A stretch of 53,937 nucleotides of DNA from Oscillospiraceae bacterium. Its GTDB lineage: Bacteria > Bacillota > Clostridia > Oscillospirales > Acutalibacteraceae. Where the stretch lies: NCBI GenBank assembly GCA_015065725.1, contig SVPV01000013.1:1-53937 (forward strand), given 5' to 3'. The notes beneath the pieces are model-generated. The model ran no database searches. It was not told the DNA's origin and saw only the letters and a program-made list of their open reading frames with translations. Numbering within the stretch: position 1 is the first letter of the stretch; each line of letters opens with the position of its first letter. This document shows, piece after piece, positions 32,682 through 42,259 of the stretch. Both the position numbers and the translations under genes were made by a program.

Positions 32682-32716
32682 TTATAAAGAAGTTTTTTGA
32701 GTCGGAGGAAGCTTTT

Positions 32717-34195
32717 ATGACAAACACAAACATATATAAGGATATCAGTGCTAGGACCGGCGGTGATATTTACATAGGAGTTGTAGGTCCGGTAAGAACA
32801 GGAAAATCCACATTTATAAAGCAGTTTATGGATAAGCTTGTTATGCCTAATATGGCAGAGGAATATCAAAGGGAAAGAGCCAATGATGAGCTTCCTCAAG
32901 CATCTTCAGGCAGAACAATTATGACAACCGAGCCTAAATTCATACCTGAAAAGGGGGCTTTAATAAACATTGATGACACAGCTAACATGAACGTACGCCT
33001 TATTGACTGTGTAGGATATATAGTACCAAGCTCACTTGGGTACATAGAGGGTAATGAACCACGTATGGTAATGACGCCTTGGTATGATGAGCCTATCCCC
33101 TTTAATATGGCGGCTGAAATAGGCACCAAAAAGGTTATTACCGAGCATTCAACAATAGGTCTTGTAGTTACTACCGACGGCAGTATAAGTGACATTCCGC
33201 GTGAAGAATATGCCGAAGCTGAGGCTAGAGTTATAAGCGAGCTTAAAGGCATTAACAAGCCGTTTATTGTGTTGCTTAACTGTATGTACCCTGAATCCGA
33301 AGCGGCATATAATTTATCGGAGGAATTATCACAAAAATATTCAGTTCCTGTAATTCCTGTTAATTGCCTAGAATTAAATGAAAACGATATTAAGAAAATA
33401 TTATCAAAGATACTGTTTGAATTCCCTGTTCGCGAAATATCTGTAAGCTTTCCTAAATGGATAAACAGTCTTCCAATAGAGCATTGGTTACGTTCTGCAG
33501 TTACCGAAGCCATTAAAAACGCTGCCGAGGACGTTAGCCGTATTAGAGATGTTATTAATTTTTCTAAAGCATTTGAAGATAGCGACAACATAGAAAATGT
33601 AGAGGTTGAGGGCATAGATTTAGGCACAGGCAACGCGGAAATTAATATGAGCATAAAGAACAGCCTTTTCTATAAAGTACTTGCCGAAACGACAGGTCTT
33701 AATGTAGAAAACGAGCAAGAGCTTATGTCTACCGTAACCGAGCTTGCAAAAATCAAAAAAGAGTATATGAGGGTTAAGGATGCACTTGACGAGGTAGAGG
33801 CTACAGGTTATGGAATTGTTATGCCTGCCATTGAAGAATTATCGCTTGAAGAACCCGAAATTGTAAAACAAGGCGGCAGATACGGTGTAAGACTTAAAGC
33901 CTCTGCACCATCAATACATTTAATGAAAGCAAACATTACAACAGAGGTAAGCCCCATTGTAGGCAGTGAAAAACAATCCGAAGATTTGATTATGTATTTA
34001 CTGAAAGAATTTGAGGAAGACCCTGTAAAAATTTGGGATTCAAATATATTCGGCAAATCCCTGCACGAGCTTGTAAACGAAGGACTACATACAAAGCTTT
34101 CACGTATGCCTATGGACGCCCGTATGCGAATAGGCGAAACTATTGAGCGTGTAATAAACGACGGTTGCAACGGTCTTGTGTGCATTATATTATAG
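32717..34195 (+). CDS. spoIVA: Stage IV sporulation protein A
   Basis: The 492-residue coat morphogenetic ATPase has Walker A GPVRTGKST at about residues 24-32, the conserved DIYIGVVGPVRTGKSTFIKQ start, and a C-terminus ending in CNGLVCIIL close to the usual one. It polymerises around the forespore using ATP and forms the base on which the spore coat is built. GGAGGAAG precedes the ATG. It is divergent from spoVAD and stands alone, ending in a strong terminator. This gene is found only in spore formers and so marks the organism as one. Confidence 0.98.
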   Translation: MTNTNIYKDISARTGGDIYIGVVGPVRTGKSTFIKQFMDKLVMPNMAEEYQRERANDELPQASSGRTIMTTEPKFIPEKGALINIDDTANMNVRLIDCVGYIVPSSLGYIEGNEPRMVMTPWYDEPIPFNMAAEIGTKKVITEHSTIGLVVTTDGSISDIPREEYAEAEARVISELKGINKPFIVLLNCMYPESEAAYNLSEELSQKYSVPVIPVNCLELNENDIKKILSKILFEFPVREISVSFPKWINSLPIEHWLRSAVTEAIKNAAEDVSRIRDVINFSKAFEDSDNIENVEVEGIDLGTGNAEINMSIKNSLFYKVLAETTGLNVENEQELMSTVTELAKIKKEYMRVKDALDEVEATGYGIVMPAIEELSLEEPEIVKQGGRYGVRLKASAPSIHLMKANITTEVSPIVGSEKQSEDLIMYLLKEFEEDPVKIWDSNIFGKSLHELVNEGLHTKLSRMPMDARMRIGETIERVINDGCNGLVCIIL

Positions 34196-34202
34196 CATTA
34201 AA

Positions 34203-34231
34203 AAAGATGTGTAGAAATTCTACACATCTTT
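34203..34231. terminator. Bidirectional terminator after spoIVA
   Basis: A perfect 13-bp stem, AAAGATGTGTAGA with TCTACACATCTTT, encloses a 3-base loop. It lies between spoIVA and the convergent ABC exporter gene. Confidence 0.92.
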
Positions 34232-34235
34232 TACT

Positions 34236-36050
34236 TTACTGTAAAGCCTGTAATTTATAAAAAGCACCTTTTTTAGCCATTAATTCATCATAACTGCCAC
34301 ATTCAACACATTCACCCTTATTAATAACTACAATACGGTCAGCATTTCTAATTGTAGAAAGCCTATGTGCTACAATAAAGGTTGTTCTATCCCTTGTAAG
34401 ATAATCAATAGCTTTTTGAATTTCACGCTCGGAAGCACTATCAAGTGCACTTGTTGCTTCATCAAAAATTATTACTTGCGGATTACGTATAATAGCCCTT
34501 GCAATAGAAATACGTTGACGTTGACCACCCGAAAGTTTGTCACCGTGCTCGCCGATTTCGGTATCAACACCATCCGGCAAACGTTCTATAACGCTTTCAA
34601 GTTGAGCCGCTTTAATTACATTGCTAAGTTCCTCATCACTGATATGGTCGCTACCGTAGGTAATATTGTCGCGTACGCTACCTGAAAAAAGTATAGTTTT
34701 TTGTGGTACAACCGAAATAAAACGGCGATAACTATGCAAATTAATATCATTAATATCTTTATCGTCAACCAAAACCCGACCTTCGTTAGCCTTATAAAAG
34801 CCTACCGCAAGGTTAATTACTGTGGATTTGCCCGAACCAGATTCACCCACAAAAGCAATAGTTTCGCCCTTTTTAACCTTAAGGTTAAAGTTTTTAAGTG
34901 CGGGAGAATTTTCATCATATCTAAAGGAAACATTCAAAAATTCATATTCGCCCTCAAGTTTTTCTACACGTGTTTTATTCTCGGTGTTTTCAACATCTTT
35001 AGAGGAAAGCACCTCGCTCATTGAAGAAATAGCGTCGAATCCCGAAGTAATTGCCGGTAAAAGTCCTAATATTCCGTTCGCATATCCAAGCAATGAAGAA
35101 AAATAACTTTGGTAAAGTGCTATATCACCAATATCGGTAATTTGCCCCTTATACGCTAAAAAAGACGTAAAGCCTAGACATAAAAGTTGTATTGCCGTTA
35201 GTGCCGACCACGAAATACTGCCAAGATAACTTACAGTAATATCATAGTTATGTGCTTTTTGGGCTTGATTAATTGAGGTATCTGTAAGTTTATATATTTC
35301 CTTTTGTTCAAGTGCGTGGGCACGTGACACCGGCATATATTCAAGCATATTAACAATTTCTGAAGAGGTTTTTTCTACCGAATGTCTATATTCAATTGCA
35401 CCATTTTTAATAGAAGTTTTGAAGACCTTATTAATTAACATACATATAGGTATAGTAATTAAGAACATTAAAAAAACATATATGTTTTTATTTATTACAA
35501 TAGCAAGAGTTATTATTAGACCTAAACCTATATTAAGTACGGAAGTAAAAACGTGTAACGTTAAGCTTTCAAATTTTTCAACATCACGCATAACTTTTGA
35601 ATGCAACGTACCAGCCGGTACTTCCTTATGATACGCAATAGATAGTTGTTGAAGTTTTCTAATCATAGCACCACGAACACCAACTTCAACATTATGCCGT
35701 GCTTTATTCAAATTAATTGAATGACCTGTATTTGTGATTGGGTGTTGCAATACGATAACAACACCCACAATTATATTAATTATAATTTGATAAAGAAAGT
35801 TACTCGGTTGCTTTTGAATTAATGTAATAATATTTGCAGTTATAATTGGCAATATCCAAGTGGGTAAAGACTTTAAAAAGAACAAAAATGCGGACAAAAA
35901 CAAATACCAATAATATCCTTTAAAAAGGTGAAAAAACAGTTTTATCTTTTTATCACCATATTTATTAAAACTGTAAATAAAGTGTTCCTCACGCTTTAAA
36001 ACATCTTCAATTTTAATATTAAGTTTTGTAGCTTTTTTCATAATTGACAT
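34236..36050 (-). CDS. ABC exporter, fused permease and ATPase, 604 aa
   Basis: The exporter domain (six helices, about 35-330) is joined to an ATPase with Walker A GESGSGKST, signature LSGGQRQR and Walker B VIIFDEATSALD. It is a homodimer-type half-transporter, not closely similar to the one at 25637. The start at 36050 (M6 of the open frame) has a modest GAGAGTG upstream; 36065 is possible. No accessory gene identifies its cargo. Such exporters carry lipids, peptides or drugs. Confidence 0.92.
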   Translation of the reverse strand: MSIMKKATKLNIKIEDVLKREEHFIYSFNKYGDKKIKLFFHLFKGYYWYLFLSAFLFFLKSLPTWILPIITANIITLIQKQPSNFLYQIIINIIVGVVIVLQHPITNTGHSINLNKARHNVEVGVRGAMIRKLQQLSIAYHKEVPAGTLHSKVMRDVEKFESLTLHVFTSVLNIGLGLIITLAIVINKNIYVFLMFLITIPICMLINKVFKTSIKNGAIEYRHSVEKTSSEIVNMLEYMPVSRAHALEQKEIYKLTDTSINQAQKAHNYDITVSYLGSISWSALTAIQLLCLGFTSFLAYKGQITDIGDIALYQSYFSSLLGYANGILGLLPAITSGFDAISSMSEVLSSKDVENTENKTRVEKLEGEYEFLNVSFRYDENSPALKNFNLKVKKGETIAFVGESGSGKSTVINLAVGFYKANEGRVLVDDKDINDINLHSYRRFISVVPQKTILFSGSVRDNITYGSDHISDEELSNVIKAAQLESVIERLPDGVDTEIGEHGDKLSGGQRQRISIARAIIRNPQVIIFDEATSALDSASEREIQKAIDYLTRDRTTFIVAHRLSTIRNADRIVVINKGECVECGSYDELMAKKGAFYKLQALQ

Positions 36051-36171
36051 AAAAATCACTCTCAACCAAAAGGCATATTTTCTAGATTCACCTACAGTAT
36101 AACAAACGGCATTAATTTGTCAAGCGATATTTTAAATCTTATAAATAGTTTTTTACTGTAAAAGAGAAAAA

Positions 36172-36197
36172 AGCCCCGCAACTTTTGTTGCGGGGCT
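36172..36197 (-). terminator. Terminator of the prfB transcript
   Basis: An 11-bp GC-rich stem, AGCCCCGCAAC with GTTGCGGGGCT, and a 4-base loop are followed on the minus strand by TTTTTTCTCTTTT. Confidence 0.92.
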
Positions 36198-36284
36198 CGT
36201 AAAACGACAAGATTATTACCTTATCGCCAAAAAACTAAAGAATGTAATTTTATTTTACACATTTTTCTAAAATTGTCAAGATTT

Positions 36285-37406
36285 TTATTGTTCTTCAAGC
36301 TCGCCCTTTGATTGAGCCTTTAAATAAGCATTTATAAATCCGTCTAAATCGCCATCCATAACGCCATTAATATTACCAGACTCAAAACCTGTGCGGTGGT
36401 CTTTCGCAAGAGTGTATGGCATAAATACATACGAGCGTATTTGCGAGCCCCAAGCAATTTCCTTTTGAACGCCCTTGATATCCTCAATCTTTTCTAAATG
36501 CTCGCGTTCCTTAATTTCCAAAAGCTTTGACTTTAGCATACGAAGTGCCTGTTCTTTATTTTGGAACTGACTACGCTCATTTTGGCACGCCACCACAATA
36601 CCCGTAGGAATATGGGTAAGACGTACCGCAGAGGAGGTTTTATTAATATGCTGACCGCCCGCACCTGACGAACGGAAAACATCCATTTTAATATCCTCTT
36701 CCCTAACCTCAATGTTCATATCGTCGGTAATTTCAGGCATAACCTCAAGCGATGCAAAAGAAGTATGGCGTCTGCCCGAAGCATCAAACGGTGACACACG
36801 CACAAGGCGGTGCACTCCCGATTCACTACGCAAATAACCATAGGCATTCTCGCCCTCAATTAACATTGTGGCACTTTTAAGTCCTGCCTCGTCGCCGTCT
36901 AGAAAATCGAGTAGCTTTACGCTAAAACCGTGACGCTCACTCCAACGGGTATACATTCTTACCAGCATCTGCACCCAGTCCATAGCCTCGGTACCGCCCG
37001 CACCTGCGTGAAAGGTTAAAATTACATTATTAGCGTCATACTCGCCCGTTAAAAGCGTGCGAAGTCTCTGTGTATCAAGATTTTTTTCAAGCTCATCTAC
37101 CGAGGCGGTTATTTCGTCTATTAAAGACAAATCCTCTTCTTCGTCGCCCATTTCAATAAGCACGCCCAAATCCTCAAAAGAGGATAAAAGATTATCATAA
37201 CTTTCTACAATATTTTTTAGCTTACCCGTTTTTTGAAGTATAGCCTGTGAAGCCTCAAGGTCGTCCCAAAAGCCCTCTGCCGCAGCTTTCATTTCAAGCT
37301 CCTCTATCTCACGCACTATGCCGTCATAGCCTATAGCATCGCGAAGCTCATATATATCAGCCTTATAAGAATTAAGTCTTAACGCCAACTGCTCAAATTC
37401 AAGCAT
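36285..37406 (-). CDS. prfB: Peptide chain release factor 2
   Basis: The 373-residue factor ends translation at UGA and UAA. It has the SPF stop-codon recognition motif (VRVSPFDASGRRHTSFAS) and the GGQ motif in GAGGQHINK near residue 250 that triggers release. The frame is open from the ATG at 37406 (behind GGAGG) to the end. The in-frame UGA and +1 frameshift near codon 26 that many bacteria use to autoregulate RF2 is therefore absent. prmA lies 27 bases upstream in the same unit. Confidence 0.97.
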   Translation of the reverse strand: MLEFEQLALRLNSYKADIYELRDAIGYDGIVREIEELEMKAAAEGFWDDLEASQAILQKTGKLKNIVESYDNLLSSFEDLGVLIEMGDEEEDLSLIDEITASVDELEKNLDTQRLRTLLTGEYDANNVILTFHAGAGGTEAMDWVQMLVRMYTRWSERHGFSVKLLDFLDGDEAGLKSATMLIEGENAYGYLRSESGVHRLVRVSPFDASGRRHTSFASLEVMPEITDDMNIEVREEDIKMDVFRSSGAGGQHINKTSSAVRLTHIPTGIVVACQNERSQFQNKEQALRMLKSKLLEIKEREHLEKIEDIKGVQKEIAWGSQIRSYVFMPYTLAKDHRTGFESGNINGVMDGDLDGFINAYLKAQSKGELEEQ

Positions 37407-37433
37407 TAAAAATCCTCCGTTTATTGCTTTAAA

Positions 37434-38354
37434 TTAATTTTTAGTCAAAATATATGCACGCCAATTATCGCGTTCAAGCATTTTTTCGATATTAAAGCCG
37501 TGTGCCTTTGCCTCTTGTTCTACTTCCTCTGCCCTAATATCGATTATGCCCGAAATTATTAGTTTAGCATTCGGTTTCATATAATCGGCCACATTACCGA
37601 AAAGACGGATAATAACGTCTGCTACTATATTGGCACAAACAATATCGTATTTACCGTTGATTTTTTCTGCAAGGTCGCCCACTAAAAACTTAACCTTGTC
37701 GGATACCTTATTAATTTCAGCATTTTCGGTAGCAGTTTTAACAGACTGTGCATCAATATCAACACCAATAGCGTTATTAGCACCCAAAAGCACCGATGCA
37801 ATAGCCAATATACCGCTGCCCGAGCCGATATCAAGCACGCTCATACCGTCTTTTATTTGGCTTTCAAGCACCGAAAGGCAAAGTGAGGTTGTAGCGTGTG
37901 TACCTGTGCCGAAAGCGGCACCGGGGTCAATTTGAAGTACAGTTCTGTTTTCTTTATTTTCGTATTTTTCCCAGCTAGGACAAACCGCAAGACGCTCGCC
38001 CACCTCAAAAGCCTTAAAATACTTTTTCCAGTTCTCGTTCCAATCCTTATAGTCAACACCGACAGACGCCGCCTCAAAGGGAATATTTAAAGCCTCGAAT
38101 CTTTCCTTTAAAAAGCTGAATGCCTCCAAAGCATTATCACATTCAGAAATATAAATATGAATAATTGCTGTGTTTCTATCCTTTAAAACTAATTCTTCAT
38201 CAATAAGGTCAATATGTGCTATTTCTTCTGCACCCTGCTCTAAATCCGAATAATCTTCAATATAAATTCCGTATGGTACGGTCATATTAGCAACCGCCGC
38301 CGCAGTTTCAGAATGTAAAACCGGTACCTTTACGGTAATTTCAGTCCAATTCAT
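37434..38354 (-). CDS. prmA: Ribosomal protein L11 methyltransferase
   Basis: The 306-residue protein has an N-terminal substrate-recognition domain and a C-terminal SAM methyltransferase domain with VLDIGSGSGILAIAS, preceded by IDPGAAFGTGTHATTSLCL, the PrmA hallmark. It trimethylates lysines and the N-terminus of L11. It lies in a leftward run murC-alaX-prmA-prfB with gaps under 45 bases. Confidence 0.96.
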   Translation of the reverse strand: MNWTEITVKVPVLHSETAAAVANMTVPYGIYIEDYSDLEQGAEEIAHIDLIDEELVLKDRNTAIIHIYISECDNALEAFSFLKERFEALNIPFEAASVGVDYKDWNENWKKYFKAFEVGERLAVCPSWEKYENKENRTVLQIDPGAAFGTGTHATTSLCLSVLESQIKDGMSVLDIGSGSGILAIASVLLGANNAIGVDIDAQSVKTATENAEINKVSDKVKFLVGDLAEKINGKYDIVCANIVADVIIRLFGNVADYMKPNAKLIISGIIDIRAEEVEQEAKAHGFNIEKMLERDNWRAYILTKN

Positions 38355-38396
38355 AAAAAACTCCTAAAAATATACTTTTTGCATTTTAACATAAAA

Positions 38397-39542
38397 TCAC
38401 ACATTATTAAAGTGTAATTTTATTTTTTCACACTCGCCTATAACGGTACCCTGCACCATACCGTTTCTGCCCCCGCCGCGTACATTAAATTCTTTGCGGA
38501 AGTCAGCAAAAAAGCTGTTTAGTGCATTTTCTTCACCGCAAATTGCAAAGCTATATACACCGTTCTCAGTTTCAGAAAAAGCACCTCTAATACCGCCGAA
38601 ACGGCGATAGAGTCCGTCCGATAACATTTGAAGTTCTCGAACATCAAGTCCGTTTTCAAAAAAGACATTTTGATTACTGTCAGCAGAATTTATAAGCATT
38701 TTTATAAATCGTTTTTTAAGCTCGGTATTAGCGGCTTTAAGTTCTGCCGTTTTAGTATAAAGCATTTTAACGCCGTCAACAATTTCGTTTTGCTTTACCG
38801 ACATCAAATTTCCTATAGAAAGCTCATTTTTATATCTTTCACCATAATCGGCTAATGCTCTTATACCGCATTTTATGTATATACGGATTCCGCCGCGAAG
38901 CCGCTCGGTATCAAGCATTTTTATAATACCTATCTCCCCTGCTGATTTTACGTGCGGTGCACAGCAAGCACACATATCGCAGTCTTCTATTTCAACTATT
39001 CTAATGTCACCGTCTATTTCCTTTTTACTGCGGTACGAAAGGTTTTTAAGCTCTTCCCTTGTTGGATAATAGGTTTTAAACTCAGAATTACGCCAAACAA
39101 CCTCATTTGCAAGGCGTTCAACTAGACTGAGTTGTTCTTCTGACAGTTCACCGTCAAAATCAAGCGTTACGGTGATGTCCGACAAATGAAAGCCTACATT
39201 TTCATAACCGTAAAGGCGATGCACTATACCAGAAATTATATGCTCACCCGAATGGTTTTGCATACGGTCATACCTACATTCCCAACAAAGCTCACCTTTT
39301 ACTGTGCTGCCTACCTCAAGCGGATTTCCAAGATAGTGATATATACCATCTGCTTCTTCCCTTACGTCTAAAACCTGAACCCCGTCAAGAGTACCCTTAT
39401 CGGCAGGTTGTCCGCCACCCTCTGGAAAAAATGCAGTTTTATTAAGCAATACTTTAAATTTATCTTCACACTTTAAACATTCAAGCACAGTCGCTTCAAA
39501 ACTTTTTAAGTGCGAATCAATATCGTATAATTTTTCAGTCAT
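38397..39542 (-). CDS. Alanyl-tRNA editing protein (AlaX type) with DHHA1 domain
   Basis: The 381-residue protein resembles the C-terminal half of alanyl-tRNA synthetase without its catalytic core: an FFPEGGGQPADKGTL segment, the zinc and editing motifs NHSGEH and CACCAPH, and a C-terminal DHHA1-like domain ending in RGGGRNGMVQGT. It removes Ser or Gly wrongly attached to tRNA-Ala. It begins directly after murC with overlap-range spacing. The long form suggests AlaX-L. Confidence 0.93.
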   Translation of the reverse strand: MTEKLYDIDSHLKSFEATVLECLKCEDKFKVLLNKTAFFPEGGGQPADKGTLDGVQVLDVREEADGIYHYLGNPLEVGSTVKGELCWECRYDRMQNHSGEHIISGIVHRLYGYENVGFHLSDITVTLDFDGELSEEQLSLVERLANEVVWRNSEFKTYYPTREELKNLSYRSKKEIDGDIRIVEIEDCDMCACCAPHVKSAGEIGIIKMLDTERLRGGIRIYIKCGIRALADYGERYKNELSIGNLMSVKQNEIVDGVKMLYTKTAELKAANTELKKRFIKMLINSADSNQNVFFENGLDVRELQMLSDGLYRRFGGIRGAFSETENGVYSFAICGEENALNSFFADFRKEFNVRGGGRNGMVQGTVIGECEKIKLHFNNV

Positions 39543-39543
39543 T

Positions 39544-40917
39544 TTACTTCAGTTCTTCCATAATTATATGTGCCGCCTTATAAATATCGCCGCCGCCCAT
39601 TGTAATTACAAGCTCATCATTTTTGGCGGTATTTATAATATGTTCGGCTATATTTGAAAATCCGTCTATAACTACGGCATTATTAAGCTTTTCGGCTATA
39701 TCCTCTGACGATATTCCGTAGGTGTTAACCTCACGTGAACCCATAATTGGCGTTAAAACCACCCTATCAGCAATAGATAAAGCATCAATAAACTCGTCTT
39801 TTAAGAGAGCTGTACGCGAAAAAGTAAAGGGTTGGAAAACAACCGTTACGCTATTATAATCAAGGTCTTTTGCAGCGGTAAGGGTTGCCTTTATCTCGGT
39901 CGGGTGATGTGCATAATCGTCGGCTAATGTAAAATCATCATACCTTGCTAAAAACTCAAAGCGTCTGCCTGCACCCGTAAAGGTTTTTAAAGCTTCGGCA
40001 ATACCGTCGGCAGAAACACCTAAATCATAGCAGACAGAAAATGCCGCCAAAGAATTAAGCACGTTGTGTTTACCTGGGGTATGAAGCTCTATTGTAGTAA
40101 GCTTTTTACCGCCCGACATTACGTCATAGCAAAAACCGTATTTACCGTTTTTAATATTTTCGGGATAATAATCATTTTTATCAGCAAAGCCAAAGCTTAC
40201 TACTCTGCCACCAAAGCCGTTTAAAGCCTTTTTCGAAAGTGCATCGTCACCGTTATAATAGCAAGCCTTTGACATACCTACAAACTTACCGAAGGAAGCC
40301 ACAAGATTATCCATTGTTTTAAAATAATCAAGATGGTCGTTATCAATATTAAGAAGAACACTGATATCGGGTGAAAGCTCTAGAAAAGTATCGACAAACT
40401 CACAAGACTCGCAAACCATAATATCAGAATTACCTGTAATACCGTTAGAATTTATAAGCGGCAACAGTCCGCCGATAACTGCAGTAGGTTCCATCTTGTT
40501 TAAAACTAAAATTTGTGTTATCATAGAGGTAACGGTGGTTTTACCGTGTGTACCGCAAACACCGATTACGTTATCATAAAGGCGTGTAAGAGCACCTAAA
40601 AGATGCGAACGCTCCATTGTGGGAATATTTAGTCTTGCCGCCTCTAAAAGCTCAGGGTTTTCTTTAGAGATTGCCGCCGAATAAACAACAAGCTCGGCAC
40701 CCCTTACGTTTTCGGCACTATGTCCCATACTTACCTTGACACCTAAATTCTTAACCCTTTTAAGCGGTGCAGACTCATTATTGTCGGAGCCTGTAAGGAC
40801 ATATCCCTTTGAATGAAGTATCTCGGCCAAGGGACACATACCGCTACCGCCGATACCTATCATATGGATATTTTTTACATTTAATATAATTTTATCTTCT
40901 TCGCGAAGTGTTTTCAC
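39544..40917 (-). CDS. murC: UDP-N-acetylmuramate--L-alanine ligase
   Basis: The 457-residue Mur ligase has HMIGIGGSGMCPLAEIL at the N-terminus, P-loop GVCGTHGKTTVTSMI, a HPTEIKAT segment with the conserved active-site His, and the C-terminal VTMGGGDIYK. It adds L-Ala to UDP-MurNAc in the cytoplasm. GTG at 40917 is used, with GGGAG eight bases before. It is the first gene of the leftward run and divergent from the CCA-adding enzyme gene. Confidence 0.97.
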   Translation of the reverse strand: MKTLREEDKIILNVKNIHMIGIGGSGMCPLAEILHSKGYVLTGSDNNESAPLKRVKNLGVKVSMGHSAENVRGAELVVYSAAISKENPELLEAARLNIPTMERSHLLGALTRLYDNVIGVCGTHGKTTVTSMITQILVLNKMEPTAVIGGLLPLINSNGITGNSDIMVCESCEFVDTFLELSPDISVLLNIDNDHLDYFKTMDNLVASFGKFVGMSKACYYNGDDALSKKALNGFGGRVVSFGFADKNDYYPENIKNGKYGFCYDVMSGGKKLTTIELHTPGKHNVLNSLAAFSVCYDLGVSADGIAEALKTFTGAGRRFEFLARYDDFTLADDYAHHPTEIKATLTAAKDLDYNSVTVVFQPFTFSRTALLKDEFIDALSIADRVVLTPIMGSREVNTYGISSEDIAEKLNNAVVIDGFSNIAEHIINTAKNDELVITMGGGDIYKAAHIIMEELK

Positions 40918-41012
40918 AAAATCAACTCCCGATATTTACAAAATGCAACTATACATATTATATTGCTTTTTAAAGAAAAAATAAACCCCTATTTTTACAA
41001 AGGAGGGAAAAA

Positions 41013-42182
41013 ATGCCTTATTTTTACACAAAAGAAGCCGAATTTGTACTAAAAACACTCAAAAACGCAGGTTTTAAGGCTTATTTAGTGGGTGGTTGTG
41101 TACGTGATATGCTGCTTAATATACCTGTACACGACTATGATATCACCACCTCGGCAAAGCCCGATGAAGTAGTTGCTTTATTTGAGAACACCGTTTCTAC
41201 AGGTGCAAAGCACGGCACTATTACTGTTTTAGTAGAGCATATTCCCATTGAAGTAACCACCTTTAGATGTGACGGCAAATACGCTGATAGCAGAAGACCC
41301 GACGAGGTTATATATGTCAGTGACATTAAATACGACTTATCCCGCCGTGATTTTACGGTTAATGCTTTGGCATACAACAAAGATGATGGACTAATTGACC
41401 TTTTTGGCGGAAAAACCGATTTAGAAAACCGTATATTAAAGGCGGTAGGCGATCCTAAAAAGCGTTTTTTAGAAGATGCACTTCGTATTCTAAGACTTTT
41501 TAGATTTGCAAGCGTGCTTGATTTTAGTATTGAACAAAACACCCTTGACGCCGCTTTAGAATGTAGCGATACACTTAAATTTGTAAGCCGTGAGAGAATA
41601 TTTTCAGAGCTTACACGTGCTGTTTGCGGTGTTAATACCTCGGTGCTTAATTCTCTTTTAGAAAAAGATGCACTTGAATTTTTAGGCATTAAAGGTGGCG
41701 AGGATTTAAAAGCACTCGCTTTACTGCCCGAAAACAGTAAGCTTCGGCTTTTTGCCTTTTTATATCTTACAAAATCCGACAGTGATTTGGTGCTTAAAGA
41801 ACTCAAAGCCTCAAACAAGCAAAAGAATTACTGTGCCGCACTTAAAAATCTTTTGACATACGGTAATTTTAAAACAAAGGAAGAAATAAAGACTGCTTGT
41901 CGGATTTACGGTGAAGAAGAATTTTATGACTTTACAGTATTTAAAGAAAATATTTTAAATACTTCGGCAAAAACCGAGCGTGAAATGCTCAATGAAATCA
42001 AAACAAACCGCGAGCCGTATCTTTTAGGCGATTTAAAGCTTAACGGAAACGATTTAAAGCAATTAGGCTTTATGGGTGAAGAAATAAAACTAAAGCTAGA
42101 AGAATTGCTTGAAGCGGTAACCGAAAACCCAAAACTTAATAAGAAACCAATTCTTTTAAAAATTATTTCAAAAGACAGGTAA
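41013..42182 (+). CDS. cca: CCA tRNA nucleotidyltransferase
   Basis: The 389-residue class II enzyme has LVGGCVRDMLL (27-35), the two catalytic Asp in HDYDITTSA (41 and 43), RRDFTVNALAY and the nucleotide-choosing EDALRILRLFRFAS region. It has no HD domain motif visible. It repairs or adds CCA at tRNA 3' ends, although the tRNAs in this window encode CCA. AAAGGAGGG precedes the ATG. Confidence 0.95.
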   Translation: MPYFYTKEAEFVLKTLKNAGFKAYLVGGCVRDMLLNIPVHDYDITTSAKPDEVVALFENTVSTGAKHGTITVLVEHIPIEVTTFRCDGKYADSRRPDEVIYVSDIKYDLSRRDFTVNALAYNKDDGLIDLFGGKTDLENRILKAVGDPKKRFLEDALRILRLFRFASVLDFSIEQNTLDAALECSDTLKFVSRERIFSELTRAVCGVNTSVLNSLLEKDALEFLGIKGGEDLKALALLPENSKLRLFAFLYLTKSDSDLVLKELKASNKQKNYCAALKNLLTYGNFKTKEEIKTACRIYGEEEFYDFTVFKENILNTSAKTEREMLNEIKTNREPYLLGDLKLNGNDLKQLGFMGEEIKLKLEELLEAVTENPKLNKKPILLKIISKDR

Positions 42183-42192
42183 CTAAATAATA

Positions 42193-42235
42193 AAGAGTGC
42201 CATACAATGTATTGAGTTACATTTATGGTACTCTT
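42193..42235 (+). terminator. Hairpin terminator after cca
   Basis: AAGAGTGCCATA pairs with TATGGTACTCTT through one G-T pair and is followed by AATTTTATG. A CATACAAT inside the stem resembles a SigE -10 box for dpaA, but no convincing -35 accompanies it. Confidence 0.55.
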
Positions 42236-42259
42236 AATTTTATGTAATGGTGCGGTTTT

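Noticed and set aside
32896-33654. 252-codon open frame on the minus strand
   Set aside because: It lies fully antisense inside spoIVA, whose motifs are unmistakable, and has no ribosome site.
42201-42208. SigE -10 box (CATACAAT) for dpaA
   Set aside because: It sits in the stem of the cca terminator hairpin and has no matching -35, so the dpaA promoter is left uncalled.
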